From Hofstenia miamia (lineage: Eukaryota > Xenacoelomorpha > Acoela > Hofsteniidae): a DNA stretch of 33,915 bases. The position numbers and the translations under genes were made by a program. The notes under the pieces are model-generated. The model searched no databases and had not been told where the DNA came from. It worked only from the letters and a program-made list of their open reading frames with translations. The stretch is from contig CABFPE010000490.1 in NCBI GenBank assembly GCA_900660155.1, positions 433,190 to 467,104 on the forward strand. Direction: 5' to 3'. Below are positions 1-10,099 of this stretch, piece after piece (position 1 is the first letter of the stretch; every line of letters starts with the position of its first letter).

Positions 1-646
1 TCCTTTAGCCCTAGTGCTTCTGCTTCTACAGTTTCCTCCACACTTAGCAGTCCTTTCCCTCCTTTATGCCTTGCCATGTACAACCTATCCACATCTCCAT
101 TTAGGTTGAAAGCCCTCTCTGCTGCTAGTACCTTCCTTGTCTCTCTGTCTAGCTCCCTAAGTTCATTCTTGTTCCATCTAGCTATTCCTGCCGAATATCT
201 CAACACTGGTATTGCCCATGTATTAATTGCTTTTATACTATTCTGCCCATTCAATGCTGACTTCTGTAGTACCTTCCTTACTCTCCTCTTGTATTCTTTC
301 CTTAGCCTCATCTTCATTTCCTCGTGATCTGTTCTGTCCTTCTCTATTACTCCTAAGTACTTGTACCCCTCTTTAACTTCCTCAATCTTATCCCCACTGC
401 TTGTCCTCAAGCCATCCCCATCCACACACTTGCCTCTAGTCATTGTCACTGCTGCACACTTTCCTAATCCAAACTCCAACCCTGAATCTCTGCTTGCCTT
501 CTCCAATGTCTCCACTTGCTTCTGCAGCATCTTCCTTGAACTAGCGTACATCTTCAGGTCATCCATGTACCATAGGTGACTCACTGCTCTACCATTCTTC
601 TCCATTTTATACCCTATGCCTGTCTCCTTTAACTTTTCTGTGATAG

Positions 647-647
<1 letters not shown>
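1..647 (-). CDS. LINE reverse transcriptase, C-terminal half (LINE-A), open at both ends
   Basis: Reads on the minus strand as one uninterrupted frame of about 215 codons that runs off the window at base 1. Near its start (about 553-567 on the plus strand) lies the RT catalytic box WYMDD followed by LKMYASS. After it come a YKYLGV thumb motif, then INTWAIPVLRYSAGI and a tail rich in ELRELDRETRK and GGKGLLSVEE. This tail resembles the post-RT region of R2/NeSL-like non-LTR elements; that clade assignment is from memory and tentative. Fingers and most of the palm are missing because the frame is cut at the TAT microsatellite (648 onward). There is no stop or frameshift in the visible part, unlike every other LINE here, so this is probably the youngest insertion. 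The 3' end lies outside the window. Confidence 0.88.

Positions 648-692
<45 letters not shown>
648..692. repeat. (TAT)15 microsatellite
   Basis: A perfect 45-bp run of TAT units. It sits exactly at the 5' truncation point of LINE-A and runs into a minisatellite whose unit itself begins TATTAT. Confidence 0.95.
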
Positions 693-800
693 GGTGCTGA
701 ATACACCTCACGTATTATAATGACGCTAAATACAGTTTGGTGAACTATTATAATGACGCTAAATACAGTTTGGTGAACTATTATAAGGACGCTGAATACA
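688..800. repeat. 33-bp minisatellite, two full plus partial units
   Basis: Two identical consecutive 33-bp units at 713-745 and 746-778, each beginning TATTATAATGACGC and ending TTTGGTGAAC. A third, diverged partial unit follows from 779 (TATTATAAGGACGCTGAA). A degenerate half unit precedes them at about 688-712. The unit start is compatible with the microsatellite having grown out of the repeat's own TATTAT. Confidence 0.85.
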
Positions 801-1584
801 AAAATATAATGTCGCACCATACTATTACTATTAAGCAAAAATTTTTGAAAACGACAGATATTTTGTGGTATACATGAAATAGATTAAGCAATAAGTTACA
901 TCCATATTGAATTTTCTGAATACAATCATATCTTGAGTATCTTTTAATAAAAAAATTGTTTAGGGAGCACACCCTTGCGAAAACTTAGAATGCTGGGAGA
1001 ATAATGTTGGGATTGGGTTCAAACTAGTTGTATTCGCTTCTACATCTAGAAAATGGTTTTATTGTTTTTTTTAAATAAGATCTAGTCCGATGTTTCTAAA
1101 AAATCTTAACATGAACCACTGTAGGAGCAGGATAATGTCGGACGTTAATTATTCAAACAATTTTGAACTAGTCTTTGCGTTAAATAAGTTTATAATACAT
1201 GTATCAAATATCATATATATCAAACAGTACATCCAAGAAATTTGAGAAGAAAATGTAATGATGATACAGTTTAACAGACAGTTTATTATTAAAATGATTG
1301 CAATTTGAGAATAATTGTTAAAGATAATTTACTATGTCTAATCCTTTCTGCAGCACTTTTCTGCAAAGCAGAATTACTGCAGATTTGATGAAGGCTTGGT
1401 TATAAGACATTCAATTATATATTACCAATGTTTGTTCTGCAGAAATTTATTTTCAACTTGCAAATCCTTACAACTGGTTATAAGAACTGCAACATTATAA
1501 ATATGAGATTGAATCTCTAAGCTGCAGCATTTTTAGTGTGATATTAGATGCCAAAATTGCTGGAAAAGATATAAATAAAGGTAA
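801..1584. other. No gene recognised (AT-rich spacer)
   Basis: AT-rich DNA with no coding frame that resembles a known family. Two TGGTTATAAGA words occur near 1397 and 1473 and several CTGCAG sites cluster at 1350-1530, but no repeat boundary could be drawn. Confidence 0.5.
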
Positions 1585-3300
1585 TTAATAATAATACTAA
1601 AACTTTTATTCAGATTTCGTAGAATAGTTCCTATAAAATATAGATAAATTCAGATACAATAGTCAAACATGGTTATGAAATGTTGGCTTGATTCCGGAGA
1701 TATCTATGAGGGAAAATAGACAACTTGGCAGAAGATTCGTATCGCATGACTTCAGGTTGGCGCGATCTCAAGTGCACAGACGAATACTGGGTTCTCGTAG
1801 GAATATATTTTAAGAACGAATGGCTTTGTCTGGATTTTCTGGTACAGTTTATTATACTCCTGCTTGATTACCTCCACAATCGGCATTCTTACTGCTTTTT
1901 TTGTACACCATCAATTTTTTGCAGAACAGCTTGGGACGCTCCTTTCCAGACCGTCACACCGTAGTTTATCCGGCTTCTTATAAGAGTTGGAGTTCTGCTT
2001 ATGTATAGTTGAGATGTTGCATTTCTTCATCACAATGTCAATATGAGGAAGAAACATAAGTTTATCGTCAATTACTATTTGCAATAGTTTGATATTTGTG
2101 TGCCTCTCCAAGAGACTACCTCTTTTGATTAATATGCATTGAGATGCAGATTTCTTTCTCTATGTTTTTCCTTGAGAGTTTCAATGACACACGTTGCTCC
2201 ATCATCACTACCCGTTTTTTATGGTATGACTGACGTGTTGTCGTCTGCGTAAACTCTCAAGTTGCCTGACAGCGAACAATTGCTTAACTCATTTGTGGCC
2301 GCCTCATAGTATATTGGCGCCCCGACGTGAATCCAGTTGACTACGAAATTGTTGATAGAGTCTTATCGTGCGTAAACCTTCAATAATGGAACCGTGGCTG
2401 ATTGTGTCAAATACTTTCGACATATCTAATGTGATTATTCTCACATAGTCGGATGTTTTGTAATTATAAACATCGTTCAGTATTTTCATGCAAGTATGGG
2501 ACATCGATCCTGACGTACGAAAACCAAAAGGGTTAGGAAATGCCCATTGTTCATATTTCTCTTTCACAAAATACCAAAGAACCAACCTCTCAAATAGTCT
2601 ACTAATGTCAGTCACAGACACTGGACAGTAATCCTTCGCAGTTTGTGGAATGGTTACCTTCGGGAGTTGAGTTATTTTCGCTTCCTTCAACTCTGGATAA
2701 TCCCCTGTTCTCAAGGCCAGATTGAATATATAACAGCACACATCAGCCAATAAATGCGCATTTTCTTGGTATACCCATCCGGTCTTGCAGCCGTTTTCTT
2801 CCCCCTCCTCTAACAGTTGAAGGCTTGCATTACTAAGAACTCTGGGCAAGATTCTCTCTCCAATGGTGAATAGTTTCTCCATCTTACATCCTTCAGTGGC
2901 TGTTGAGATTGTGCTGTAATATATATTCAAATCATCGGTAGATAGTTGATTGGGTGTTTCAACACGCTGATAAGCTTTATTGATGGGACTCTTGATTTCC
3001 TGCAACCATATCTTCGAGCCTCTACTGCTTTTCCGAGAAGCATTTTCTCCGATTAGCTTTTTGTTTTTCTGGTTCTGAAGAATTCTGATCACCGGTGTCA
3101 TGAAAGGTGGGACTTTGCTAGACATTCTGACACATCTCAGGTGACATGCTTTCTTGAAAGCACATTTAACAACTTCTGAGAATTTAAATGCTGCTCACGA
3201 GGCAGTGTCCTCCATGTATACCTCATCAAATATCTCGTTGCTAATTAGTTCACTGAAATACTGTCTGTGTTTGAATCGTTGTTTCAAAAAGTATTGCAGC
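1585..3300 (-). mobile_element. LINE-B, 5'-truncated non-LTR retrotransposon
   Basis: A minus-strand LINE body carrying an RT pseudogene (described separately), then a short 3' UTR with an AATAAA signal near 1604-1612 (plus-strand TTTTATT) and a short ATT-rich tail. Upstream of about 3300 there is no apurinic-type endonuclease, so the element is 5'-truncated, as is usual for LINEs made by target-primed reverse transcription. No target-site duplication could be identified. The 3' boundary is approximate. Confidence 0.75.
1740..3290 (-). pseudogene. LINE-B reverse transcriptase pseudogene (CR1/L2/Jockey-like)
   Basis: On the minus strand, 3290 to 3125 encodes the pre-RT linker. An open frame of 273 codons (3125-2304) then carries RT fingers and palm: a pre-finger ...LFERLVL segment, PFGFRTSGSMSH, and the catalytic block RIITLDMSKVFDTISHG (first Asp). 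The second catalytic box YADD is at 2240-2251 in another frame. Thumb residues (VIDDKLMFLPHI) lie in 2111-1990, and the C-terminal RSRINYGVTVW...VQKKAVRM segment lies at about 1985-1880. The frame is broken by a TAA just after YADD, two more stops and at least two frameshifts. The linker also has an in-frame TGA near 3195. Domain order and length are normal for this LINE group. It cannot make a functional protein. Confidence 0.85.
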
Positions 3301-3540
3301 AAAGAATAATTGCAGAGTCGCAGGGTTCAACCCACGAACCACAAATTACTAGGAAAACAATTTTTGCTTAAATGTATGATTTTATTATACTTAAACACAA
3401 TCAGAGGCTGAAGCATGCTAAAACATTTACCGATTTCTTTCACTGAGCTCACCACATACATAGACACACACACTTCAATTATTATATATTATGCAAGCAT
3501 AATTAATTTATAGTTTTACAATTATAGCATTTTAACAAAT
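3301..3540. other. No gene recognised
   Basis: AT-rich spacer between LINE-B and the left inverted-repeat arm. It holds one RNA polymerase III B-box-like word, GGGTTCAACCC, near 3322-3332, without a matching A box. Confidence 0.4.
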
Positions 3541-3760
3541 ATATTGCCTGGCGAAGGAATAGAATAGGGTGCACGCGGAACACGCGGATAAAATAAACAC
3601 TAATACAAGGTAAAAAACGATGAGAAATGCAATAACATACGTAAAAAGCTTAAAAAATAATAAAAATAGATCAATAACTTTGCATAATTAACCAAATTCG
3701 TAGCACGCGGTAACACGCATTAGCACGCGGTACATACTTAAAGAGAATAGCACAAAAAAC
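3541..3760 (+). repeat. Left arm of ~200-bp imperfect inverted repeat
   Basis: Matches the reverse complement of 6603-6785 along its whole length. The shared order of words is TGGCGAAGG.ATAGAATAGGGT, AAAACGAT..GAAAT.CAATAA, CATAATT, then GTAGCACGCGGTAACACGC, TTAGCACGCGGTACATA and AATAGCA. This arm has about 40 extra bases (near 3572-3612) with two additional CACGCGG words. The arms flank a 2.84-kb interior made mainly of folded LINE-C pieces. They could be terminal repeats of one non-autonomous element or two copies of a dispersed repeat in opposite orientation. Confidence 0.75.
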
Positions 3761-3890
3761 TGAGAATTCATAATTTTTTTTATCTATTATTAACCCATAT
3801 ACAAGATATGGATGTACATTAATGTAAATCTATACATTTTAGTATAAATCAAGTCTTTCATGATTTTTAAATAAATTGGAACTTTCAGAG

Positions 3891-4412
3891 AATTTGTTCT
3901 CCCGATTAGCATTTATTTTCACAATGAAATTAAGCAAAGCAATTCTATTAATTATCTTGGTGTAGTAATTGATAGAGATTTACGTTTTACTGAAATTTTT
4001 TTTTCATCAAAATATAAGAAAATGACCCCTGGTATTAAATATTTATATCATTTGCGCAATGTAGGGCAGTCCTTTCAATCACAAATGCTTAACTCTTTTG
4101 TGCTAAGTAACTTTAACTATTGTTTTTTATTCCAACATATCACATCAAATAATCGATCATCACTAGCAAAAATATTCAATTGGGCAATAAGAACTCTGAA
4201 TTATATTGATAAGCATAAATCAGTGAGCACTTTTATAAAAGGTGACAATGTTCTTGCACCATTGTACTTTATCGAATATCGAACTCTTTGTATGATACAC
4301 AAGTATGTACACAATTCAAAATCAACGCACTTTTTATGCAATTATATCAAAACCAGTGATAGAAACCACAATTTGCATAGCAGTATTAATCTTTCAGATT
4401 CATTTAATTTAA
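3891..4412 (+). pseudogene. LINE-C reverse transcriptase fragment 1 (thumb to C-terminus)
   Basis: Plus-strand reading with NYLGVVIDRDLRFTE near 3948-3992 (RT thumb), a conserved MTPGIKYLYHLRNV stretch, and a C-terminal region containing NYCFLFQHI and FNWAIRTLNY. This is the post-palm part of a CR1/L2-like LINE RT; palm and catalytic box are absent. The frame is open from 4022 to 4441 but changes from family-like to unrelated sequence at about 4403-4420, where the DNA flips into the inverted copy of the same gene. It is roughly 95% identical by eye to fragment 3 over 4091-4390. Confidence 0.8.
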
Positions 4413-5013
4413 ATCAATTACTACATCAAGGTAATTCATAGAATTGCTTTGCTTAAATTCATTATCTCCTACTTTAATTTTTATATTAGAGTTTTTTTGG
4501 TATATTTTCCTTGACCATTTTCCTACATTTTGATAAAAAAAATTAGTAAAACGTAAATCTCTATCAATTACTACACAAAGATAATTAATAAAATTGCTTT
4601 TCTTAATTTCATTATCTCCTACATTAATTTTGATATTATAAATTTTTTCGTATTGCTTTGGTGTGAAAATAATAGTGTTTTATAAGGATTAACTTTTAAC
4701 TTGTTTCTTTTAAAATACCTAATAAGATTTTCAATATCATTTGTTAAATGCTTAGTTGCGTCAAATGTATTTTTGCTTCTCTTATTATTCATGTATCATC
4801 CGCATATTATTGCGTTTTTTAAAGTATTTGATATATCATTGACATACAATGCAAATAAAACGGGTCCTAATACTGTTCCCTGAGGAACAGCTAGATTAGT
4901 AGTAATATAATCAGAAAAAGTGTTGTTAATTCTTACCCGTTGCCTTTGGTTACTTAAGAAATTCATAATGAGATTTTAAGCACTTTTACTGAAACCTTGA
5001 TTTCCTAATTTGC
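4413..5013 (-). pseudogene. LINE-C reverse transcriptase fragment 2 (palm), inverted
   Basis: Minus-strand reading from 5013 downward gives AVPQGTVLGPVLFALYVND (RT motif 4), then the catalytic YADD box at 4795-4806 in a shifted frame, NKLKVNPYKT, and the NYL.VVIDRDLRF thumb near 4550-4600. The thumb start (GGAGATAATGAA...AGCAATT) occurs twice in the same orientation, at about 4418-4490 and 4540-4680, so this piece carries an internal duplication as well. It supplies the palm that fragments 1 and 3 lack, so all three probably derive from one LINE family. Stops and at least one frameshift at the YADD box make it non-functional. Confidence 0.78.
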
Positions 5014-5014
5014 N
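5014..5014. other. Ambiguous base (N) at an orientation switch
   Basis: The only non-ACGT base seen in the window. It lies exactly where minus-oriented fragment 2 meets plus-oriented fragment 3 of LINE-C, which raises the possibility of an assembly join. Confidence 0.95.
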
Positions 5015-5449
5015 AACTCTTTTGTGCTAAGTAGATTTAACTATTGTTGTTTTTTATTCCAACATATCACATCAAATAATCGATCATCACTAACAAAAAT
5101 ATTAAATTGGGCAATAAGAACTCTGAATTATTTTGATAAGCATAAATCAGTGAGCACTTTTATAAAAGGTGACAATGTTCTTGCACCATTGTACTTTATC
5201 GAATATCAAACTCTTTGTATGATACACAAGTATGTACACAATTCAAAATCGACGCACCTTTTAAGCAATTATATCAAAACCAGTGATAGAAACCACAATT
5301 TGCATAGTAGTATTAATCGTCCAGATTTATTTTCATTTAAAGCTTCTAGATTAAGGAAGGACTTAAATCTCGAAATAAAAAAGGAACAAAATTATAAACA
5401 TTTCAGAAGAAAAATTAAAAAATTTTATTCTCCAAACAATCACTATTAG
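5015..5449 (+). pseudogene. LINE-C reverse transcriptase fragment 3, true C-terminus
   Basis: Plus-strand frame open to a TAG at 5447-5449. It repeats the C-terminal region of fragment 1 (FQHITSNNRSS, NWAIRTLNYFDKH, APLYFIEYQTL) and continues past the point where fragment 1 breaks. It ends in a basic tail (LRKDLNLEIKKEQNYKHF, FRRKIKKF) typical of the end of CR1/L2-like RT proteins. It differs from fragment 1 by an extra TTG codon and roughly a dozen substitutions. Nothing upstream of 5014 continues it in the same orientation, so it lacks palm and catalytic residues. Confidence 0.82.
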
Positions 5450-6164
5450 GAATATCAAACAAATTAATCGCATGGACAGATTTATTTTAGCAATAAATTT
5501 GCTTGACTCTTTCGTTTACCGATTAGTACCGGATTTATAGCTAGTGTGACCGCGTTATATATATTTTTATGCATAAATATACATTTCGCTAATATTGTTA
5601 TAAATATATTTTGAATAATGATGATGTACAGTATCGGTGGGTGCAATAACCATGGGCCTGTCGATATGCAATTGTTACTGAAAATTTAAATATATTTACT
5701 CAAAATGTTATATGCATTGCGTATAAACTTATATATTTTCATACTTATTTAACATGTATATGGGACTCAACATAGGACCTTTTATAATTGAAGCATGTAG
5801 TGCAAGAACCCATTTTGTGCACATTGATTCAAAACGAGAAATCGCCTTTTTTTAGTTTCCATTTCAATCTTTGCTTATGTAGTGTCGTTTAACGGATTCT
5901 CCATAAAGCAATGATCAAAAGCAGGATCATTTCATTGTTTTGCTCCTAACACCATGTAGTTGATCTCACACAATTCTAAAGCAATCGATTTGACAATTTT
6001 GTCAATTAACGCTTTCTTCAATTATGTTTTACTCAACACATAATTGCTTAGTAGATTTAATGAAGTATCTCATTTTGAAATTTAAATCTATTGGTTGTTC
6101 CGTTGTAATTAACATTTTGATCACAAAGGTGCAATAGCCTAAAGAGATTGATTCAATTCAGAGT
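5450..6164. other. Probable LINE-C 3' UTR, then unassigned AT-rich DNA
   Basis: Directly follows the stop of LINE-C fragment 3. It contains TA-rich runs at 5555-5615 and no coding resemblance; the 3' end of the LINE could not be placed. Confidence 0.45.
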
Positions 6165-6389
6165 TAGCCGAAAGAGAAATCATCAAAACTCGATCCGATC
6201 GAAAATACCGTAAAAATTAAATTTCTTTACCAATCGCAAACAACTATTTTTTAGCTTAGAATGACTGTACAATAAATGTTTTTACAAAACAATTTTGGAA
6301 ATAGAAGAAAACTCGATCGAACTCAGCATTTCTTTAAGAAAATACTCGAACTCGTAACGTAAAAACTCGAACTTGATTTGAAAACCCTG
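6165..6389. repeat. Truncated copy of the CAGGGTTTT hAT-like MITE family
   Basis: Shares a series of words with the element at 13523-13879: AATCATCAAAACTCGA, GTAAAAATTAAATTTCTTTA, ACCAATC, TAAATGTTTTT, AAAACTCGAT, CGTAAAAACTC, ending GAAAACCCTG at 6389. The left terminus (CAGGGTTTT) is missing. CpG-containing, so relatively young. Confidence 0.72.
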
Positions 6390-6602
6390 TATTATACAAA
6401 TTTTTCTTCAAAAATTGTGATCAATTGAATTCATATGTATTTTGCTTGTAAAAGAGCAAAAAGGACAATTGTTATTCCAATTAATGGAGATATTTCACTT
6501 AAGATAAAGACTTGATTTAAATCAGAAGTTTATAGATTTGCTTAATTATACGATTATATTTTGTTATTTTTTAGTTAAAGATAATTATTTTTATATAACT
6601 TC

Positions 6603-6785
6603 GTGGTTTTATATGCTATATTGCTTAAATATATACCGCGTGCTATCGCGTGTTACCGTGTGCTACACATATGCTGAATTATGACAAGGTATCGGTCTAT
6701 ATAGATTATATTTTAAACTTTTTGAGTATTTTATTGTATTTCCTATCGTTTTTGACCCTATTCTATACCTTCGCCATATTGCCTT
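6603..6785 (-). repeat. Right arm of ~200-bp imperfect inverted repeat
   Basis: Inverted partner of 3541-3760, with the same ordered words on the opposite strand, including ACCGCGTGCTA and GTGTTACCGTGTGCTAC. A weaker partial copy of the outer end (CCCTATTTTACATCTTCCCC) lies just beyond it near 6850-6870. Confidence 0.75.
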
Positions 6786-6969
6786 GACTAAATTCTATAT
6801 TGATGATTGTAGTTCTTAATGATTTTACCAAATCTTTGTGTAAATTTTTACCCTATTTTACATCTTCCCCATGCGCTACTCTATATTGCAATGCTACTGT
6901 TCTAATAACGTGATTGGTTAAACAAGTATAGCAAAATTAATTGGCTGCGATTCATGTGATGTTGTTTTT

Positions 6970-7119
6970 GTTGGTACTTTTTTTCATTCTTGAAAATCTT
7001 AAATATTTTCAAGATTATTATTTAATGGACACATTTCTCTTATAAAAATTACTGCAATTGTCCATTCTGAGAAAAATTCGAAAAATTTAAAATTTTAAAT
7101 AATGAAAAAAAGTACCAAC
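6970..7119. mobile_element. 150-bp MITE with GTTGGTACTTTTT terminal inverted repeats
   Basis: Left end GTTGGTACTTTTTTTCATT and right end AATGAAAAAAAGTACCAAC are perfect inverted repeats for about 19 bp; similarity then weakens inward to about 45 bp. The terminal word is shared with the larger element at 9405-9784, so they form one family. No coding capacity. Flanking 8-10 bp do not match, so no target duplication is visible. Confidence 0.78.
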
Positions 7120-7194
7120 CTTGCGAATCTATCCTGCTAAAAGCCAATTACTGTCAACTAAGGGACATGAATTTTCTTCATAGTAATAGGCTTC

Positions 7195-7570
7195 AGGGAA
7201 TTTAAGACAAGACCAAGACTTTTATCTTTGAGATGAGAAATGAGACTTTTTTCATTGAGACAATGAGACTCGAGACTTTTTTGAGACTCAAAGGGTACAA
7301 ACACTTTCACCAAGCTAAAAATAATTTTAAACAAGCTAAAAAATATTATTTATTTTAAAAATTAGGCTTTAAATTTCCAGTTTATCATGTTTAAATAAAT
7401 TAAAATACAAAATCTATTGCTATTTTTCACATAAACATCATTGTTTTATTAAAGTTTTAATCAAGACTAATAACAGTCTCAATTCAAGACAAGACTGAGA
7501 CTTTTTTTCAAGTCTCATCAAGACTGAGAATGTGACTTGACACCAGCTTTTTCGAGACTGAGACCAATAT
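7195..7570. repeat. Cluster of oppositely oriented GAGACTT / AAGTCTC words
   Basis: Many copies of GAGACT, AAGACT and their complements. GAGACTTTT words dominate at 7200-7290 and AGTCTC/GAGACTG words at 7465-7565, around an AT-rich centre. This resembles the subterminal repeat pattern of some hAT-type elements. Termini could not be paired (left CAGGGAATTT, right GACTTGACACCAG), so the element call is weak. Confidence 0.4.
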
Positions 7571-8664
7571 ATGAAAATCTTGAATTCTCTGATAGGCTTA
7601 TGCAGAATTTGTTTAAATATGGTTTCAAAGGGACAAATGTTTACATTAATTCTGTCAATCATCCATGTGTTAGAAACAAAATATCCTAAAAATATTATTA
7701 TTTCATATATATACATACATATATATTTGCTGCACTTTGTTCTATTGAAATTGTACAAAGATATGCTTATTATCATAGTTTTCACTGTGCTTTGTACAAA
7801 CCACATATAACAAAAGCATGGTTAGGTTATTTTCTACTTAATGGGAAGAGAGTTGTAAAATCATTAATTGTCTATGTATTGACACACTGTTAGGCAAAAT
7901 ATACAGTTTGAGGCTTACCTCAAAATTTTTCCATAGCCCTGTGAATTTTTGAAACAATCTCATTTGCAAAAACCACTGTATGTACAACATGATTTATTAA
8001 CACTGTTTTTTTATTTGAACTTCATTTGTGTTTTTGTATATTTTACCATGATTGTGCAGAATTAGAACCTGTCACATTTTTTGCTGACCTGACTGAACTG
8101 GCTAACTAACAATAATCTAAAAAGACTTTCAGCACACATTAAGGTTAAGTTTTAAAATAAACTACCATATCATATATTTTAGGTATTCAGCAATACATTG
8201 TTACTGTCCTTTCACCTACAGTTATTAGTAAATAGGGCAATTTAGCATACAAAGAATAATCTCTACTGAAATATTCACAACAAGAATTATATGAAACACA
8301 ATAATACAAAATAATTACCAGTAGTACAAGAATCAACTCAGATTGGCCTTGTAGTACATTAGGCCACAAAAACAACAATAGTAAGATATGCAAAGAGGGT
8401 TTTGAGCACCTTAACAGTTGCTTATAGGTGAAGAGTGGTATTATTGATAGAGACTGAGAAATACAATTTTACAATCCACAACTTGAAAATTTATTCAAGG
8501 GACACATTGAGGCATTGCATAAAAATTTCAGATGGCACTTGACAAACACACCAGTGTTTCTAAATCTAGGTGCTTAAAATTTAGAATAATTAAGTTTGGC
8601 AATATTTCTCTTAAATATTATTTAATACTGATTTTTTTAAACTCTTGTTAAAATCATGCAACCC
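7571..8664. other. No gene recognised; start of the CpG-free zone
   Basis: AT-rich DNA with no recognisable coding or repeat structure. I find no CG dinucleotide here. Confidence 0.5.
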
Positions 8665-8960
8665 CAGGGTTTTCAAACAAAGCTCAAATTACTCAGTCTG
8701 CACTCAAGTTTTTGTGTTTCAAGTTCAAGTTCAAGTAGTTTTTTTTAAAGAAATATCTGATTTTGATTGAGCTTTTCTAATTCCCTAGTCTTTTATAGTA
8801 AAAAAACATTTATTTTGCAATAATTCTGATGGATAAAGAAATTGAAATTTTGATTTAGTTCAAATTTGAGTTTTGATGACTTCTTTTCCAAGTTTTTTGA
8901 TCAAGTTTTGCAAGTCCAATTGAGTTTGAGTTTTCAAAAATCCAACTACTCAAAACCCTG
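8665..8960. mobile_element. 296-bp hAT-like MITE, decayed copy
   Basis: Begins CAGGGTTTTCAAA and ends CTCAAAACCCTG, the same terminal inverted repeat as 13523-13879, with internal words TCAAGTTCAAGT and TTGAGTTTTGATGA. Its CGs are all gone, so it is older than the 13.5-kb copy. The adjoining 8-mers (TGCAACCC and GGCTGGTT) do not match. Confidence 0.68.
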
Positions 8961-9404
8961 GGCTGGTTGAATACATATATATTATTGACTCTAATAAATT
9001 ACACTAGTGTATGCCAGGTTAAGATCTCCATATTCAATGCAAAAGTGAATATTTTGCATAAGTTGACAAGAACCCTAGCTAGATAAAGCTTTTCTATTTG
9101 AAGATTGGTCCCATGACAACAGCTCTTTGCTAATTTGGTTTTGATAATAGTCTATCATTTCAAAATATGCATTTTGGCAACAGTTACAGGAGTATTCAGA
9201 TGTGCAATACTCCCAACTTAGCCCTCTTTGGCATGGCTATGTAATACCCTCATAGGCTTTTTGGATCTGTATTTTATGAACTTATGCTCAAATGAGTGTA
9301 TAAAGTTAGGAAGAGAAATAATTAATATTCAATCTCAATCAAAGATCCACTCTAAATTATTTAAAATGAATTTTTTTAGTGGTAAGAGTGTGGAGGTTTA
9401 AAGG
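8961..9404. other. No gene recognised
   Basis: Non-coding AT-rich spacer between two MITEs, without CG dinucleotides or recognisable structure. Confidence 0.5.
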
Positions 9405-9784
9405 GTTGGTACTTTTTATCAACATATGAAATCTTGAAACAAAACATAGTGAACCTTGAGATCAACATAGCAAATTGTTATGACAATATGAACAAAAAAT
9501 TTAGCATGAATGAGGTATATGTATCAATTATATCAAAAGAGACATCAAAATTTAGTTTTAGCAGTTGTATTTTGAGTTGTAATCTAGACTAAATTATAAA
9601 ATATTATACTTGATTTCATAACAAAAACTCAGATAAATATTTTAAATGACCCATCTAATGTTATTAATCCTTATACCTCATTCATGCTAAATTCTTGTTC
9701 ATATTGTCTTAATGATTTACTATGTTGATCTCAAGGTTCCCTATGTTGGTTTCAAGATTTCGTATGTTGATAAAAAGTACCAAC
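9405..9784. mobile_element. 380-bp MITE with ~115-bp terminal inverted repeats
   Basis: The left arm (9405-9519) and the complement of the right arm (9672-9784) match over ~113-115 bp at roughly 90% by eye. They start GTTGGTACTTTTTATCAACA and end in GCATGAATGAGGTATA. The 150-bp middle is unrelated AT-rich DNA. Both outer flanks carry GGTTTAA followed by A/G bases (9395-9404 and 9786-9795), a possible target duplication with a small indel. Same terminal word as 6970-7119. A non-autonomous DNA transposon; superfamily unknown. Confidence 0.85.
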
Positions 9785-10099
9785 TGGTTTAAGGGATTCT
9801 ATTGACCTCACAATTTTTAAATTCATGAAAATATCAAAATTTTGTATATTGATCAAAGAATTTTTAACATATTTAACAAATCCAATTTCTTAATTTCATT
9901 GCTGTGACATCACTTAAGACCACAAATTCCATGGTCAGAAATCAAAATCTTAAAATTCATAACATAAATAGATCTAAACATTTAAAAAATTACAGCCATT
10001 TTATTGATAATTTCATTAATGAATATACAAAAAATGATATTTTAATAGATTTCAAAACTTGATAAAAATTTCCTATTATCTCCAAAAAATACACAATTA

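Noticed and set aside
76..579. Plus-strand open frames in the first 600 bases
   Set aside because: They are antisense to the clear LINE-A reverse transcriptase and are Leu/Ser-rich, as expected of a shadow frame.
713..800. 33-bp repeats considered as a CRISPR-like array
   Set aside because: Units are directly adjacent with no spacers and the context is eukaryotic retroelement DNA.
3310..3345. B-box-like GGGTTCAACCC suggesting a tRNA or tRNA-derived SINE
   Set aside because: No A box at the expected distance, no cloverleaf and no SINE tail; one 11-bp match is not enough.
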